This document shows positions 54,417-63,203 of a DNA stretch of 64,000 nucleotides, piece by piece. The stretch is from contig NZ_JBFRBB010000005.1 of assembly GCF_040932035.1 (NCBI RefSeq), positions 496,001-560,000 of the forward strand, in the 5' to 3' direction. Origin of the DNA: Hoeflea_A sp040932035. Its GTDB lineage: Bacteria > Pseudomonadota > Alphaproteobacteria > Rhizobiales > Rhizobiaceae. The notes beneath the pieces were generated by a model that saw only the letters and a list, made by a program, of their open reading frames with translations, did not search any database and was not told the DNA's origin. Positions within the stretch are counted from its first letter, which is position 1. Each line of letters starts with the position of its first letter. The translations under genes and the position numbers were made by a program.

Positions 54417-55508
54417 ATGACCGCACCGCTCCATCCGGTTCGCACACTCGACGCCCGCTACTACACCGATCCTGAAATCTTCCGCATTGAGCAAAACGGC
54501 CTGATGGTGCGCACCTGGCAGTTTGCCGGTCACGTGTCGCAATTGCTGAAGCCCGGTGACTATTTCACTTTCGATGTTGCCGGCCAGAGCCTCTTTTGCA
54601 TCCGTGACAAGGAAGGAGAAATCCGTGCTTTCCATAATGTCTGTCAGCACCGGGCCCATGAGCTGGTCAAGGGCGAAGGCCATACCGGCCTGATTGTTTG
54701 CCCCTATCATGCCTGGACCTACGAGCTGACGGGCAAACTGCGCTCCGGCCCGAACATCGGGTCAGTACCCGGCTTCGACCGCGGTGAAATCTGCCTGACT
54801 TCGGTAAAGGTCGAGGAGTTTTGCGGTTTCGTGTTCGTCAATCTTGATCCCGATGCCCGCCCGATGGACGAATGGTTCCCCGGAGCACGCGATGAGCTGG
54901 CAGCCTTTGTTCCTCATTTTGCTGAGCTGAAGCCGGTAGATTGGGTGGAGATTCCCGAAAACTGCAACTGGAAGGTATCCGTCGAAAACTATTCGGAATG
55001 CTATCACTGCAGGATCAACCATCCCACCTTTGCAAATGGCGTGGTCAAGCCGGAGACCTACGACATCCAACCCCAGGGATATTGCCTGCGCCACACGACC
55101 GAGTGCCAGAATCTCGACCGTATGACCTATCCGGTCGATCTGGACGCGAACGAACATGCCGGAGAGTATTCGTCCTGGTTCCTGTGGCCGATGTTTTCGT
55201 TCCAGGTCTATCCCGGAAATATCCTCAACACCTATCACTGGCGCGCCATTGGCGCAGATCATGTCGTTGTGTGGCGCGGCTGGTACACCATTGGCGGTAC
55301 GGAATCCGATATCATCAAAAACCTGGCCGCGCAGGACCGCGAGACCACTGTTGAAGAGGACATCCAACTTGTCGAATCGGTGCAGCGGGGTCTCAAAAGT
55401 CGCGGCTTCAGGCCGGGACCGCTCGTTCTCGACCCGGCCTGCGGTGTGAATTCGGAGCACTCTGTTCAGGTGCTGCAGCAGTGGATGAGGGAAGCAGTTG
55501 ATGGCTGA
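54417..55508 (+). CDS. Rieske non-heme iron oxygenase, alpha subunit
   Basis: A 363-residue oxygenase. The Rieske [2Fe-2S] site is C76-X-H78-X16-C95-X2-H98. The mononuclear iron site is in ENYSECYHCRINHP: H197 and H202 are ligands, and the position that bridges electrons between subunits is Glu194 where most ring hydroxylases have Asp. A Glu there is known from carnitine and glycine-betaine oxygenases, so demethylation or C-N cleavage of a quaternary amine is likely. No reductase component lies in the island. The ATG at 54417 follows the regulator by 10 nt; the stop overlaps the aldehyde dehydrogenase start. Confidence 0.93.
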   Translation: MTAPLHPVRTLDARYYTDPEIFRIEQNGLMVRTWQFAGHVSQLLKPGDYFTFDVAGQSLFCIRDKEGEIRAFHNVCQHRAHELVKGEGHTGLIVCPYHAWTYELTGKLRSGPNIGSVPGFDRGEICLTSVKVEEFCGFVFVNLDPDARPMDEWFPGARDELAAFVPHFAELKPVDWVEIPENCNWKVSVENYSECYHCRINHPTFANGVVKPETYDIQPQGYCLRHTTECQNLDRMTYPVDLDANEHAGEYSSWFLWPMFSFQVYPGNILNTYHWRAIGADHVVVWRGWYTIGGTESDIIKNLAAQDRETTVEEDIQLVESVQRGLKSRGFRPGPLVLDPACGVNSEHSVQVLQQWMREAVDG

Positions 55509-56952
55509 TATCCGGCCCTATTGGCAAAACTACATAAACGGCTCATTTGTCGATGGTGGCGCCGGCCGCATCGGTATCGACGATCCGGGAACCGGTGAAC
55601 GGATCGCCGAGCAGGCAATGGCCGATGCTGCAGATGTCGATCGCGCTGTCCAGGCGGCGGGACAATGTCATGAAAGCGGCGCGCTGACGGATATGAGGCC
55701 CGTGGAGCGTGGCCGCATGGTACGCGCCATGGGTAATTATCTGATTGAAAATATTGACGAAATAGCTCCTGTCCTCACGCTGGAAGCCGGTAAGCCCTTG
55801 TGGGAGTCCCGCATCGAAATCGAGGGGGCCGCCCGCTATTTCGAATATTACGGCAACCAGGCCGAAACGGTTGAAGGGCGCTCCATCCCGCTTGGCGCCG
55901 GTTATTTCGATTTCACCACCTACGAGCCCCGCGGCGTGTCGGCGCAGATTATCCCGTGGAATTATCCGGTCGAGATGACGGCACGTTCCCTGTCGGCCGC
56001 ACTTGCGACCGGCAATGCCTGTGTCATCAAGACGCCGGAGCTCGATCCGCTGACCAACCGTTATTTTGCGCTTGCTGCCGAAGCCGCAGGCCTGCCGAAA
56101 GGCGCGGTCAATATCTTATGTGGTCACGGTCACGAAGCCGGCGCTGCACTCTCTTCCCATTCGGATATCAACCAGATTGTCTTTACGGGCTCGGTACCGA
56201 CCGGTGTGGCCATCGCAACAGCCGCCGCGCAGAACGTGGTTCCCTGCGTGCTGGAGCTTGGTGGCAAATCGGCAGCGATTGTGCATGACGATGCCGATAT
56301 CGACGCCTTCATGAACGACGTGCGCTGGGGCATATATTTCAACGCCGGGCAGGTGTGTTCGGCAATGTCCCGGGTCATTGCGCATGAAAGCGTTCACGAC
56401 AGGCTGGTCGAGGGTGTTGTGTCGCTGGCCGGCGAACTTTCCGTGGGTCCCGGGATCGAACGCAACAAATTCGGCGCGAATATGGGTGCCATGATATCCG
56501 AAAGCCAGCGCGACCGGGCGGCCGGCATGGTTTCCGAAGCCCAGCGCGAAGGTGCAATAGTCGCTGCCGGCGGCCACAAAATGAACCGGCCCGGCTTTTT
56601 TCTTGAGCCGACCGTACTGTTCGGCGTCACACCCGCCATGACGATTGCCAACGAGGAGGTCTTCGGCCCGGTCCTGTCCGTTTTGAAATTTTCCTCCGAT
56701 GAAGAAGCAATCCGCATCGCCAACGGCACGCCCTACGGCCTGGTCGGCGGGGTCTTTACCCGCGATATCGACCGGGCCACCCGGGCGGCGAAGCAGCTGC
56801 GCGCCGGGCAGGTCTTCGTCAATGAATGGTATGCCGGCGGCGTGGAAACGCCCTTCGGCGGCTACGGCAAATCCGGTTACGGTCGCGAAAAGGGCCGTGA
56901 AGCGCTATGGAACTACGTGCAGACAAAAAACGTGGCGATCAAGCTCGGATAA
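55501..56952 (+). CDS. NAD(P)-dependent aldehyde dehydrogenase
   Basis: A 483-residue class 3-fold aldehyde dehydrogenase. Catalytic residues are visible: Cys286 in NAGQVCSAMSRV and Glu252 in VLELGGKSAA, with the cofactor segments IIPWNYPVEM and FTGSVPTGVAIA and the late EEVFGPVLSVLKF and FGGYGKSGYGREKG. The last resembles betaine-aldehyde-type enzymes. It overlaps the Rieske gene by 8 nt, so it probably oxidises the aldehyde released by that oxygenase, for example after C-N cleavage. A TTG 3 nt upstream is an alternative start. Confidence 0.94.
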   Translation: MADIRPYWQNYINGSFVDGGAGRIGIDDPGTGERIAEQAMADAADVDRAVQAAGQCHESGALTDMRPVERGRMVRAMGNYLIENIDEIAPVLTLEAGKPLWESRIEIEGAARYFEYYGNQAETVEGRSIPLGAGYFDFTTYEPRGVSAQIIPWNYPVEMTARSLSAALATGNACVIKTPELDPLTNRYFALAAEAAGLPKGAVNILCGHGHEAGAALSSHSDINQIVFTGSVPTGVAIATAAAQNVVPCVLELGGKSAAIVHDDADIDAFMNDVRWGIYFNAGQVCSAMSRVIAHESVHDRLVEGVVSLAGELSVGPGIERNKFGANMGAMISESQRDRAAGMVSEAQREGAIVAAGGHKMNRPGFFLEPTVLFGVTPAMTIANEEVFGPVLSVLKFSSDEEAIRIANGTPYGLVGGVFTRDIDRATRAAKQLRAGQVFVNEWYAGGVETPFGGYGKSGYGREKGREALWNYVQTKNVAIKLG

Positions 56953-56972
56953 GGATCGGATAGGAATGAACA

Positions 56973-57353
56973 ATGGATAAGGAACGATTTGAACAGGGCC
57001 TGGCACAGCGCAAGGCCACCCTTGGCGCTGAGTATGTGGAGAAAAACCTCGCCGCGGCGGATTCATTCACCCGTCCCTTCCAGGAGGCGATGACCGAATG
57101 GTGCTGGGGCTTTGGCTGGGGCGACGGGGCGATCGATCCGAAAACACGGTCGATGATGAACCTGGCAATGATCGGCGCGCTCGGCAAGATGCATGAATGG
57201 GAGCTCCATTGCCGCGGTGCGCGCAACAACGGCGTCACCATCGAGGAAATTCGCGCCATCATCCATGTGGTCGCCATCTATTGCGGCGTTCCCCAGGCGC
57301 TGGAGTGCTTTCGCGCGGCACGCATAGTGCTGGAGGAAGAAGGCGCCCTTTGA
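56973..57353 (+). CDS. carboxymuconolactone decarboxylase family protein
   Basis: A 126-residue all-helical protein of the PcaC type: MTEWCWGFGWGDGAIDPKTRSMMNLAMIGALGKMHEWELHCRGARNNGVTIEEIRAIIH with the family His and Glu residues, then VAIYCGVPQALECFRAA. It lacks the CxxC of AhpD proteins, so a decarboxylase or lactone-related role is more likely than a thiol peroxidase one. No other protocatechuate-pathway gene is present, which makes true PcaC function doubtful. It lies 20 nt after the aldehyde dehydrogenase and overlaps the next gene's start. Confidence 0.9.
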   Translation: MDKERFEQGLAQRKATLGAEYVEKNLAAADSFTRPFQEAMTEWCWGFGWGDGAIDPKTRSMMNLAMIGALGKMHEWELHCRGARNNGVTIEEIRAIIHVVAIYCGVPQALECFRAARIVLEEEGAL

Positions 57354-58177
57354 TGTTCTCCCGTGCGCTGCGGTTTGTTGCAACGGCCGCAATTGTCTAC
57401 GTCGCCGCAGCCGGTCTGATGTATGCCTTTCAGCGGGACCTCCTGTTCAGGCCCTCCGGCATGCTTACTTCCCCGCAGCAAAACGGCCTTGAAGACGTAG
57501 ATGCCGGGTCCGTAGAGATGCGCGACGGCACGCCTGTTGCCGTCTGGCGCAAGGCACCCTCCAGCCCGGAAAAGCCGACAGTGCTGTATTTTCACGGAAA
57601 CGCAGGAAATCTTACCAGCCGCGCAGAGCGGTACAGGCAGATAATCGATAGCGGCATGGGCCTTTATGCGCCCACCTATCGCGGATTCGCCGGTAGCGGC
57701 GGCACCCCGTCAGAATCGGCGCTTGTCGCCGATGCCCTGGAACATTTTGACCGTGCAAGCCGGGACGCAACACAAATCGTGCTTTACGGCGAATCACTCG
57801 GCTCGGGTGTCGCGGTGGCAGTGGCTGCCCAGCGGGATGCCAAGGCGCTCCTTCTGGAAGCACCCTTTACCGCAGCCATGGATGTCGCAAGCTCGGCCTA
57901 TCCCTGGCTGCCGGTATCGCTCTTGATGAAGGATCCGTTTCTCAGCAGGGAAAAAATAGGCAGTGTCGACGAACCGCTGCTGGTTCTCCACGGAACCGAG
58001 GATGGAACAATCCCCTTCACCCAGGGACAGGCGCTCTACGATATGGCCAATGAACCAAAGACAATGGTGATGTTTGAGGGGGCCGGGCACAACAATCTTT
58101 GGGCGCATGGGCTCTGGCCGGCGGCCATGGAGTTCCTCAACCACATTGGCACCAATGCGTCTGCCGATCAGCGGTAG
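57353..58177 (+). CDS. membrane-anchored alpha/beta hydrolase
   Basis: About 274 residues. An N-terminal uncleaved membrane segment (FVATAAIVYVAAAGLMYAF) is followed by an alpha/beta hydrolase domain: PTVLYFHGNAGN (oxyanion region), YGESLGSG with nucleophile Ser148, VLHGTEDGTIPF with the acid, and EGAGHNN with the His. This is the pattern of the BEM46/ABHD13-like S33 hydrolases. The ATG overlaps the stop of the CMD gene (TGATG), so it belongs to the plus-strand arm by position, but its link to the catabolic pathway is not clear. Confidence 0.9.
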   Translation: MFSRALRFVATAAIVYVAAAGLMYAFQRDLLFRPSGMLTSPQQNGLEDVDAGSVEMRDGTPVAVWRKAPSSPEKPTVLYFHGNAGNLTSRAERYRQIIDSGMGLYAPTYRGFAGSGGTPSESALVADALEHFDRASRDATQIVLYGESLGSGVAVAVAAQRDAKALLLEAPFTAAMDVASSAYPWLPVSLLMKDPFLSREKIGSVDEPLLVLHGTEDGTIPFTQGQALYDMANEPKTMVMFEGAGHNNLWAHGLWPAAMEFLNHIGTNASADQR

Positions 58178-58266
58178 GATTGATAGCGGCCGATTTTCCG
58201 CCATCAGATGCTTCTATTTGATGGCCCGTCGCTTTAAGTTACATAAAAATCACGAAGGTAAGAGCA

Positions 58267-58515
58267 ATGTCGGATCAGGACGATCGATCCCGAAAGGCAC
58301 AGCGGGATCTCGACAGGCTGAGCGAGGAAGGCGGTCTGCTGAACGCGCCCAAGCTTAAGGGGAAATCCAAATCGGTCAAAGGTCATTTCATGGCTGACGA
58401 TGTCGACCAGTCGGACCGCATCGAAGTCTGGGGCAGCCGCATTGGCCGCATTCTTTCCTTGATCGCGGTCGGCCTGCTGCTTATCTGGTTGGTCAACTTC
58501 CTGCAAAATAGCTGA
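58267..58515 (+). CDS. small membrane protein of unknown function
   Basis: An 82-residue protein: a charged N-terminal half (DDRSRKAQRDLDRLSEEGG, then KLKGKSKSVKGHF) and one C-terminal membrane helix (LSLIAVGLLLIWLVNFL) at about 61-78, which places the N terminus most likely in the cytoplasm. I do not recognise a family. AAGGTAAGAG lies before the ATG. The pdxY gene follows after 9 nt, so the two are likely co-transcribed. Confidence 0.78.
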   Translation: MSDQDDRSRKAQRDLDRLSEEGGLLNAPKLKGKSKSVKGHFMADDVDQSDRIEVWGSRIGRILSLIAVGLLLIWLVNFLQNS

Positions 58516-58524
58516 GGAACCTGA

Positions 58525-59418
58525 ATGTCCGAACCCCAAGCGCAGACGACTCCGGAACGCCAGGCCGTTCTGGTGATATCAAGTCACGTCGTGCGCGGTT
58601 CGGTCGGAAACCGCGCTGCCGTGTTTGCGCTTGAAACGCTTGGGCATCCCGTCTGGGCTCTGCCAACCGTCATTTTGCCCTGGCATCCGGGCCACGGCCC
58701 CGCAACACGGTCGGTCCTGCCTGCGGAAGACTTTTCAGCCATGATCGATGACCTGTGCCGCGCGCCCTGGCTGGGTGAAGTCGGCGCCATCCTTTCCGGC
58801 TATCTCGGCAATGCAGGGCAGGCGGAAGACATTGCCCGTCTCGTTAAAGCCCTGCGCGACAAAAATCCCGATGCGCTCTATGTGTGCGACCCGGTTATCG
58901 GTGATATAAACGGGCTTTATGTTCCGGAAGAGACTGCATCCGCCATTCGTGACAGACTCATTCCGCTGGCATCGATCACTACGCCAAACCGTTTTGAACT
59001 GGAGTGGATCGTCGGCGCGAAACTTACCGACAACACGGAAATTCTCAAAGCCGCACAAGGACTTGGCCGTGAGCGCGTGCTTGTCACCTCGGCAATCGCG
59101 ATGATGTCCGGAAACACCGGCAACGTGCTGCTGACGGCCAGCGACGCACTTATGGCCGAACACCGCGAAATCGCGGATCCGCCCAATGGCACCGGGGATC
59201 TGCTGGCGGCCGTGTTTCTTGCCAATGTGATGAACGGCAAACCCGATGAAAAAGCGCTGCAGGATGCGACGGCCTCGGTGTTTGAGATCCTGGCGCGCAC
59301 CGCCAAGCATGGCGCCGACGAATTGACACTGGAGAGCGAGGCGAAAAGTCTCGTGCGTCCCTTCGCGCTGGTGCAGATGCGCCGCCTGATGCATCCTGAG
59401 CGTCAGCCACAGCACTGA
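58525..59418 (+). CDS. pdxY: pyridoxal kinase
   Basis: A 297-residue ribokinase-superfamily enzyme that phosphorylates pyridoxal in vitamin B6 salvage, supplying PLP for enzymes such as the decarboxylase and aminotransferase in this window. Family motifs: VISSHVVRGSVGNRAAVFALETLGHPVWALPT at the N terminus, GYLGNAGQAEDIA, YVCDPVIGDINGLYV, TPNRFELEWI, and DPPNGTGDLLAAVFL with the catalytic Asp. Spacing and length match PdxY. It is followed by the carbonic anhydrase gene after a short gap. Confidence 0.93.
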   Translation: MSEPQAQTTPERQAVLVISSHVVRGSVGNRAAVFALETLGHPVWALPTVILPWHPGHGPATRSVLPAEDFSAMIDDLCRAPWLGEVGAILSGYLGNAGQAEDIARLVKALRDKNPDALYVCDPVIGDINGLYVPEETASAIRDRLIPLASITTPNRFELEWIVGAKLTDNTEILKAAQGLGRERVLVTSAIAMMSGNTGNVLLTASDALMAEHREIADPPNGTGDLLAAVFLANVMNGKPDEKALQDATASVFEILARTAKHGADELTLESEAKSLVRPFALVQMRRLMHPERQPQH

Positions 59419-59481
59419 GGAGAAAATTGAGAAGTGAATGTTTCAGACAAACCGAGCGAAAAATCCCAGGGGCGAAATACG

Positions 59482-60123
59482 ATGAACAATTTTCCCGACC
59501 GGCTGCTTTCCGGCTACAGCCGGTTTATGTCCGGAAGCTACGAGGATGAGCGCCAGCGGTACCGCGAACTCGCCGAAAAGGGCCAAAAGCCCCAGACACT
59601 CATCATTGCCTGCTGCGATTCCCGCGCTGCGCCTGAGACCATCTTCAACAGCGGGCCGGGGGAACTCTTCGTGGTCCGCAATGTCGCCAATCTGGTGCCT
59701 CCCCATGCACCGGACGGCGATTTCCACGGCACATCCGCCGCCCTCGAGTTTGCCGTTCAGTCGCTCAAGGTCACGGACATTGTCGTCATGGGTCATGGAC
59801 GCTGCGGCGGCATTTCGGCTGCACTCGATCCCGATGCCGAGCCGCTTTCTCCGGGTGATTTCATCGGCCAGTGGATGAGCCTTCTCGCCCCGGTATCGGA
59901 ACAGATACAGCAAAACACGGTGCTTACGCCCGGAGAACGTCAAACAGCGCTGGAGCGTATCTCGATCCGCAATTCCATCGGCAATCTGCGCACGTTTCCC
60001 TGCGTCAAGATTCTGGAAGACAAAGGAAAGCTCAATCTGCACGGTGCATGGTTCGACATATCGTCGGGTGAGTTGTGGGTTATGGACGCCGAGACCGGCG
60101 ATTTTGCCCGCCCGGACCGCTGA
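59482..60123 (+). CDS. beta-class carbonic anhydrase
   Basis: Zinc enzyme interconverting carbon dioxide and bicarbonate, about 213 residues. The zinc ligands are Cys44, His105 and Cys108 (ACCDSR and GHGRCGG), with Asp46 and Arg48 forming the conserved dyad. FPDRLLSGYSRFMSG is the usual opening. I prefer the ATG at 59482, which has AGGGG upstream; a GTG at 59434 with GAGGAG would add 16 residues and is also possible. The catalytic core is complete: FVVRNVANLVPPH and FAVQSLKVTDIVVMGHGRCGG. Confidence 0.92.
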   Translation: MNNFPDRLLSGYSRFMSGSYEDERQRYRELAEKGQKPQTLIIACCDSRAAPETIFNSGPGELFVVRNVANLVPPHAPDGDFHGTSAALEFAVQSLKVTDIVVMGHGRCGGISAALDPDAEPLSPGDFIGQWMSLLAPVSEQIQQNTVLTPGERQTALERISIRNSIGNLRTFPCVKILEDKGKLNLHGAWFDISSGELWVMDAETGDFARPDR

Positions 60124-60179
60124 TCCGGATGCGTGTATCAATGCTATCCGGCCTGTTTCGCGCAGCGCGCCGTCAAGGC

Positions 60180-60662
60180 CTATGATTTCGGTTTCCGGCT
60201 GCTGAACAGCGGTGTTCCTTCCGCGTCCCGGACCTCAATCACGTCATTTTTGTCAATGGTAAGACCATATCGGTCGTCATCGTCCAGCCAGCCGCCATCG
60301 CGGTAATAAAGCAGGATGCCCGTCTCTTCGTCCGGCAGAAATAGCTCAAGCGGCATGGTGCCCCCGCCATCGACGACATAGGCCACCGACGTTGCCGACG
60401 GGTCCTGCAGATTATAAAGCGGCGCCCCCGCTTCAAACAGGCGGACGCAGTCCTGTCTGACCTCAGACCACGTATAGCCCGCAGACCCTATGCAGCCATG
60501 TTTGTCTCTGTCACTACCGACGGGTTTTCCGCCTGACTGGCTTTCCGCCGCGGCCAAAGAAACCGTTGGCGTCAATGAAACCGCCGCAAAACAGACAACC
60601 AGGCCAAAGAGCACTGCGTTTATTGCCGATCTCGAATTCTCCAATGGGAAAATTTTGCTCAT
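60180..60662 (-). CDS. secreted protein of unknown function with a conserved Cys-rich segment
   Basis: A 160-residue protein with an N-terminal signal peptide (hydrophobic AVLFGLVVCFAAVSL, cleavage near LAAA). Shortly after it comes DKHGCIGSAGYTWSEVRQDC, followed by VRLFE, a Cys pair motif seen in many small bacterial secreted proteins of unknown role. The rest is acidic and beta-rich (ELFLPDEETGILLYYRDGGWLDDDDRYGL). It is convergent with the carbonic anhydrase gene. I cannot name its function. Confidence 0.78.
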   Translation of the reverse strand: MSKIFPLENSRSAINAVLFGLVVCFAAVSLTPTVSLAAAESQSGGKPVGSDRDKHGCIGSAGYTWSEVRQDCVRLFEAGAPLYNLQDPSATSVAYVVDGGGTMPLELFLPDEETGILLYYRDGGWLDDDDRYGLTIDKNDVIEVRDAEGTPLFSSRKPKS

Positions 60663-62081
60663 GGGACACGATCTTTGTCTGTCTGATGTTTGTAGCGAAT
60701 TATTTCGACAATTTAGGCCCGTACACTGCCGTGCGTCTACAATGTCCCAAAAATAATGGGAGCATCGTATTCGGCATTGCGAATCTTAATTAGTTAGCCG
60801 CATAATTTGTCGACTAAATATTTACGCCTCAAACATGTAAATAATGTAGTGATTGCCGAGTCACACCCAATTAGCTCCCATTCAGCCATCCGAGACCGCG
60901 AGATGGGGTTTATCGCGAACCACAACGCGGGGACAGCACGGATACGTGGCTTATCGAGCAGTTCGCCGATCCAATTGAAAACAAACGCCTAAAGCCCCCT
61001 TATGAGGGCAAAAACCATACGGATTGCCCCTCGCGGGAGTATTGTAATGCGAAGTCCGGGCCACCAGCGGGTCTTCACCACCAATGAATATGGCTCTTTT
61101 TTTGCAATTCTGTGCCCCGGATGCATGTTTCGGCGGAATCCACGCAGCAAAACGGCCTTTCCATTTCATCAGCCTTCCGGTGCATCGTATCGTCGTGGCC
61201 ATCAAAACCCGGAGAGATGCTGCTTCCAAACCCCGTGTGTCGGGACAAAACCGTCTTTTTGCGGAGCATCGCCCGGCCGAATGCGGCGTGTCCCCAAACG
61301 AAAGCAATCTTTACCGCGCCGGTCTTCAAAATCACAATGGACAGCTGCCTATCGGCAGGACCTGCTATGCGTGACAGACGTCTTTGCGCCGGCTCTTAAC
61401 GTTCTGTTGCGGCCCGTCACCCAACGCAAAAGCAACAGGACCCGATTGGGCCACGCCGCAGTACCGGGAAACCTCTCACCGGTTGAACGCAACAACCTGT
61501 ATTGCGCCTCATCCTGGGCCGCCTGAAGGTCCTGGACGCGCTTGCCTGCTAAAGCGGAATACGCTTGCGGTCAAATATGCTCAAAACTGTCGCTGACCCG
61601 CCTTTGCGCCGGGTTGAACATTCCCCCAAAAAAGAGGCACTGTCGTGCGGCCAGCCGCCAATATTCCCGCTGGCGGCAATGCAGGATTTGCGAACCGATA
61701 AAGTTCGGCCGCAACACGCTTTTCCGCGCTGCCCGCGAAATTCTTCGCCCACCAACATCGTTTTGAATTCCCGTGCCACATATTGGTAATACGTGGTATA
61801 GTATGTCTCGCACATCTGGAGGTTCTGCCGAATCAAGCTTTAATCGGCAAAGACACAACACAAATTGTAATATCCTCCTTCTTTTCATATTTGAAAATCC
61901 AATCTGTTGTGGCCTCATCCATGCTTGAGAGTCCGTAGAGCGGACGGGTATTTTATATCTCTCTGTTTATATTGAATTAAATCGTCTATACTTCACGCGG
62001 AGCGGCTAGAGCCATAGCCAGCGGCCTGTGAGGGGCGGCCGTAACACGGTGTGGCGCAAGCAAGTCTGGGGAATACTTTTC
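60663..62081. other. 1.4-kb gene-poor tract
   Basis: No convincing gene. The open frames present (for example 61002-61526 plus and 61571-61918 minus) have no ribosome-binding support, odd composition and no recognisable motifs. The base composition is more AT-rich than the neighbours, especially at 60740-60880 and 61755-61990. TTTGCGCCGG occurs twice (61383 and 61606), a hint of decayed or repeated material. The right end holds the promoter of the LysR gene and an inverted repeat at 61776-61796. It may be a relic of lost genes. Confidence 0.55.
61776..61796. promoter_or_regulatory. 21-bp inverted repeat in the gene-poor tract
   Basis: CCACATATT and AATACGTGG pair at 8 of 9 positions around GGT. 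It is about 290 nt upstream of the LysR gene start; it could be an operator, but no target gene is certain. Confidence 0.35.
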
Positions 62082-62984
62082 ATGTATGAAAGGTGGAATT
62101 GGGACGATCTCAGATTGTTCATTGCCGTTGCGCGGGGCGGTGGATTATCGATGGCAGCGGACAGGACTCAGTCGAGCGCCCCGACATTGGGCCGGCATAT
62201 TCTCGCCCTTGAGCGTGCCCTGGGGATGGATTTGTTCCACCGTAGCAAGGACGGATATATCCTCACCACGGCAGGGCTGGAATTGCTGGAAATTGCCGAA
62301 AATGTTGAGGCGGAGGCCACCAAGATCGATCGCTGGCGGGACAAGGAACTGCAGTCCCGTAAGGTACATATTGCCGTCGGCTTCTGGACCGGCCTTTTTC
62401 TTGCGCACAAGATCGCGGAACTGCGTCCGCGGAAAGGCGATATCGAACTTGCCCTTATAACCGGCGTGAATGATCTGGATCTGCTGAGGCATCAGGCGGA
62501 CATCGGATTGAGAAGCCGCCGGCCGGTTCAGACCGGCCTCACTGGACAGAAACTTTCGCGTGTTGAATTTGCCGTTTATGGCGACACGGACTATGTCGAC
62601 GCAAATCCGCTTTCGAAATCCCATCGCCGTTTTTGGGAGTGCGACTGGATAACCGTATTGCCGTCCGGCACGAAACCGCAATCGACCGCCTGGCTGGAAA
62701 CACACCTCGAAAAGGATGCCCTGTTAAGCTGCAATTCACAGGCGGCGCTCATGGCAGCCGTCAGCACCGGCGCCGGTCTTGCCGTCATGCCCTGTTTCGC
62801 AGGAGACGCCTCACCGCGGCTTGTCCGCTGCAGCGACACGATCGGTGAACTGGCCTACGACCAGTGGCTGGTTAGCCATGACGAGAACCGGGATGAAAAA
62901 CATATCGCGGAAATACTGGACAATATTGCGGATTTAATTGGAAGGCACCGCCGCCTTTTCGAGGGAATGTCGGCGGCAGCCTGA
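62082..62984 (+). CDS. LysR-family transcriptional regulator
   Basis: A 300-residue LysR-type regulator. The winged helix is at about residues 4-65 (WDDLRLFIAVARGGGLSMAADRTQSSAPTLGRHILALERALG) with an unusual opening MYERWNWDD; the effector domain follows (VHIAVGFWTGLFLAHKIAEL to the end, including VSTGAGLAVMPCF). This branch resembles the single-target or SIS-like LysR proteins that act beside their own target, but the nearest downstream gene is the convergent transglycosylase, so the target is unknown. I chose the ATG at 62082; an earlier start at 62028 runs into non-conserved sequence. It lies after the gene-poor tract. Confidence 0.88.
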   Translation: MYERWNWDDLRLFIAVARGGGLSMAADRTQSSAPTLGRHILALERALGMDLFHRSKDGYILTTAGLELLEIAENVEAEATKIDRWRDKELQSRKVHIAVGFWTGLFLAHKIAELRPRKGDIELALITGVNDLDLLRHQADIGLRSRRPVQTGLTGQKLSRVEFAVYGDTDYVDANPLSKSHRRFWECDWITVLPSGTKPQSTAWLETHLEKDALLSCNSQAALMAAVSTGAGLAVMPCFAGDASPRLVRCSDTIGELAYDQWLVSHDENRDEKHIAEILDNIADLIGRHRRLFEGMSAAA

Positions 62985-63023
62985 TCATTTGATGCATCGG
63001 AAGGTGCTATGTGCCCGACAGGG

Positions 63024-63038
63024 AGCCCCGGCGGGGCT
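63024..63038 (+). terminator. weak hairpin after the LysR gene
   Basis: AGCCCC and GGGGCT form a 6-bp stem with a GGC loop, 39 nt past the LysR stop. It has no T-run after it, so its role as a terminator is uncertain. Confidence 0.35.
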
Positions 63039-63203
63039 GTGGGCTGTTCCACACCGGGGCAACCCATCTTGAGATCCCTTATTCGCCCGTTCGTGCGGTT
63101 TTCGCTGAATTATTGCAGGGCAAACAATTTCGCGGGCTCGGCCGGTTCAGCCGATGCTCGCGAACACGACAGTTTCATCATGATAAATTACTAATGAAGC
63201 CGG

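Noticed and set aside
61002..61526. 174-residue open frame in the gene-poor tract
   Set aside because: No ribosome-binding site, unusual Cys/Arg/Ser/Pro content and no recognisable motif, with competing frames on the other strand.
60663..62081. Insertion sequence or prophage remnant
   Set aside because: No transposase or integrase fragment, no terminal inverted repeats and no target duplication could be seen.
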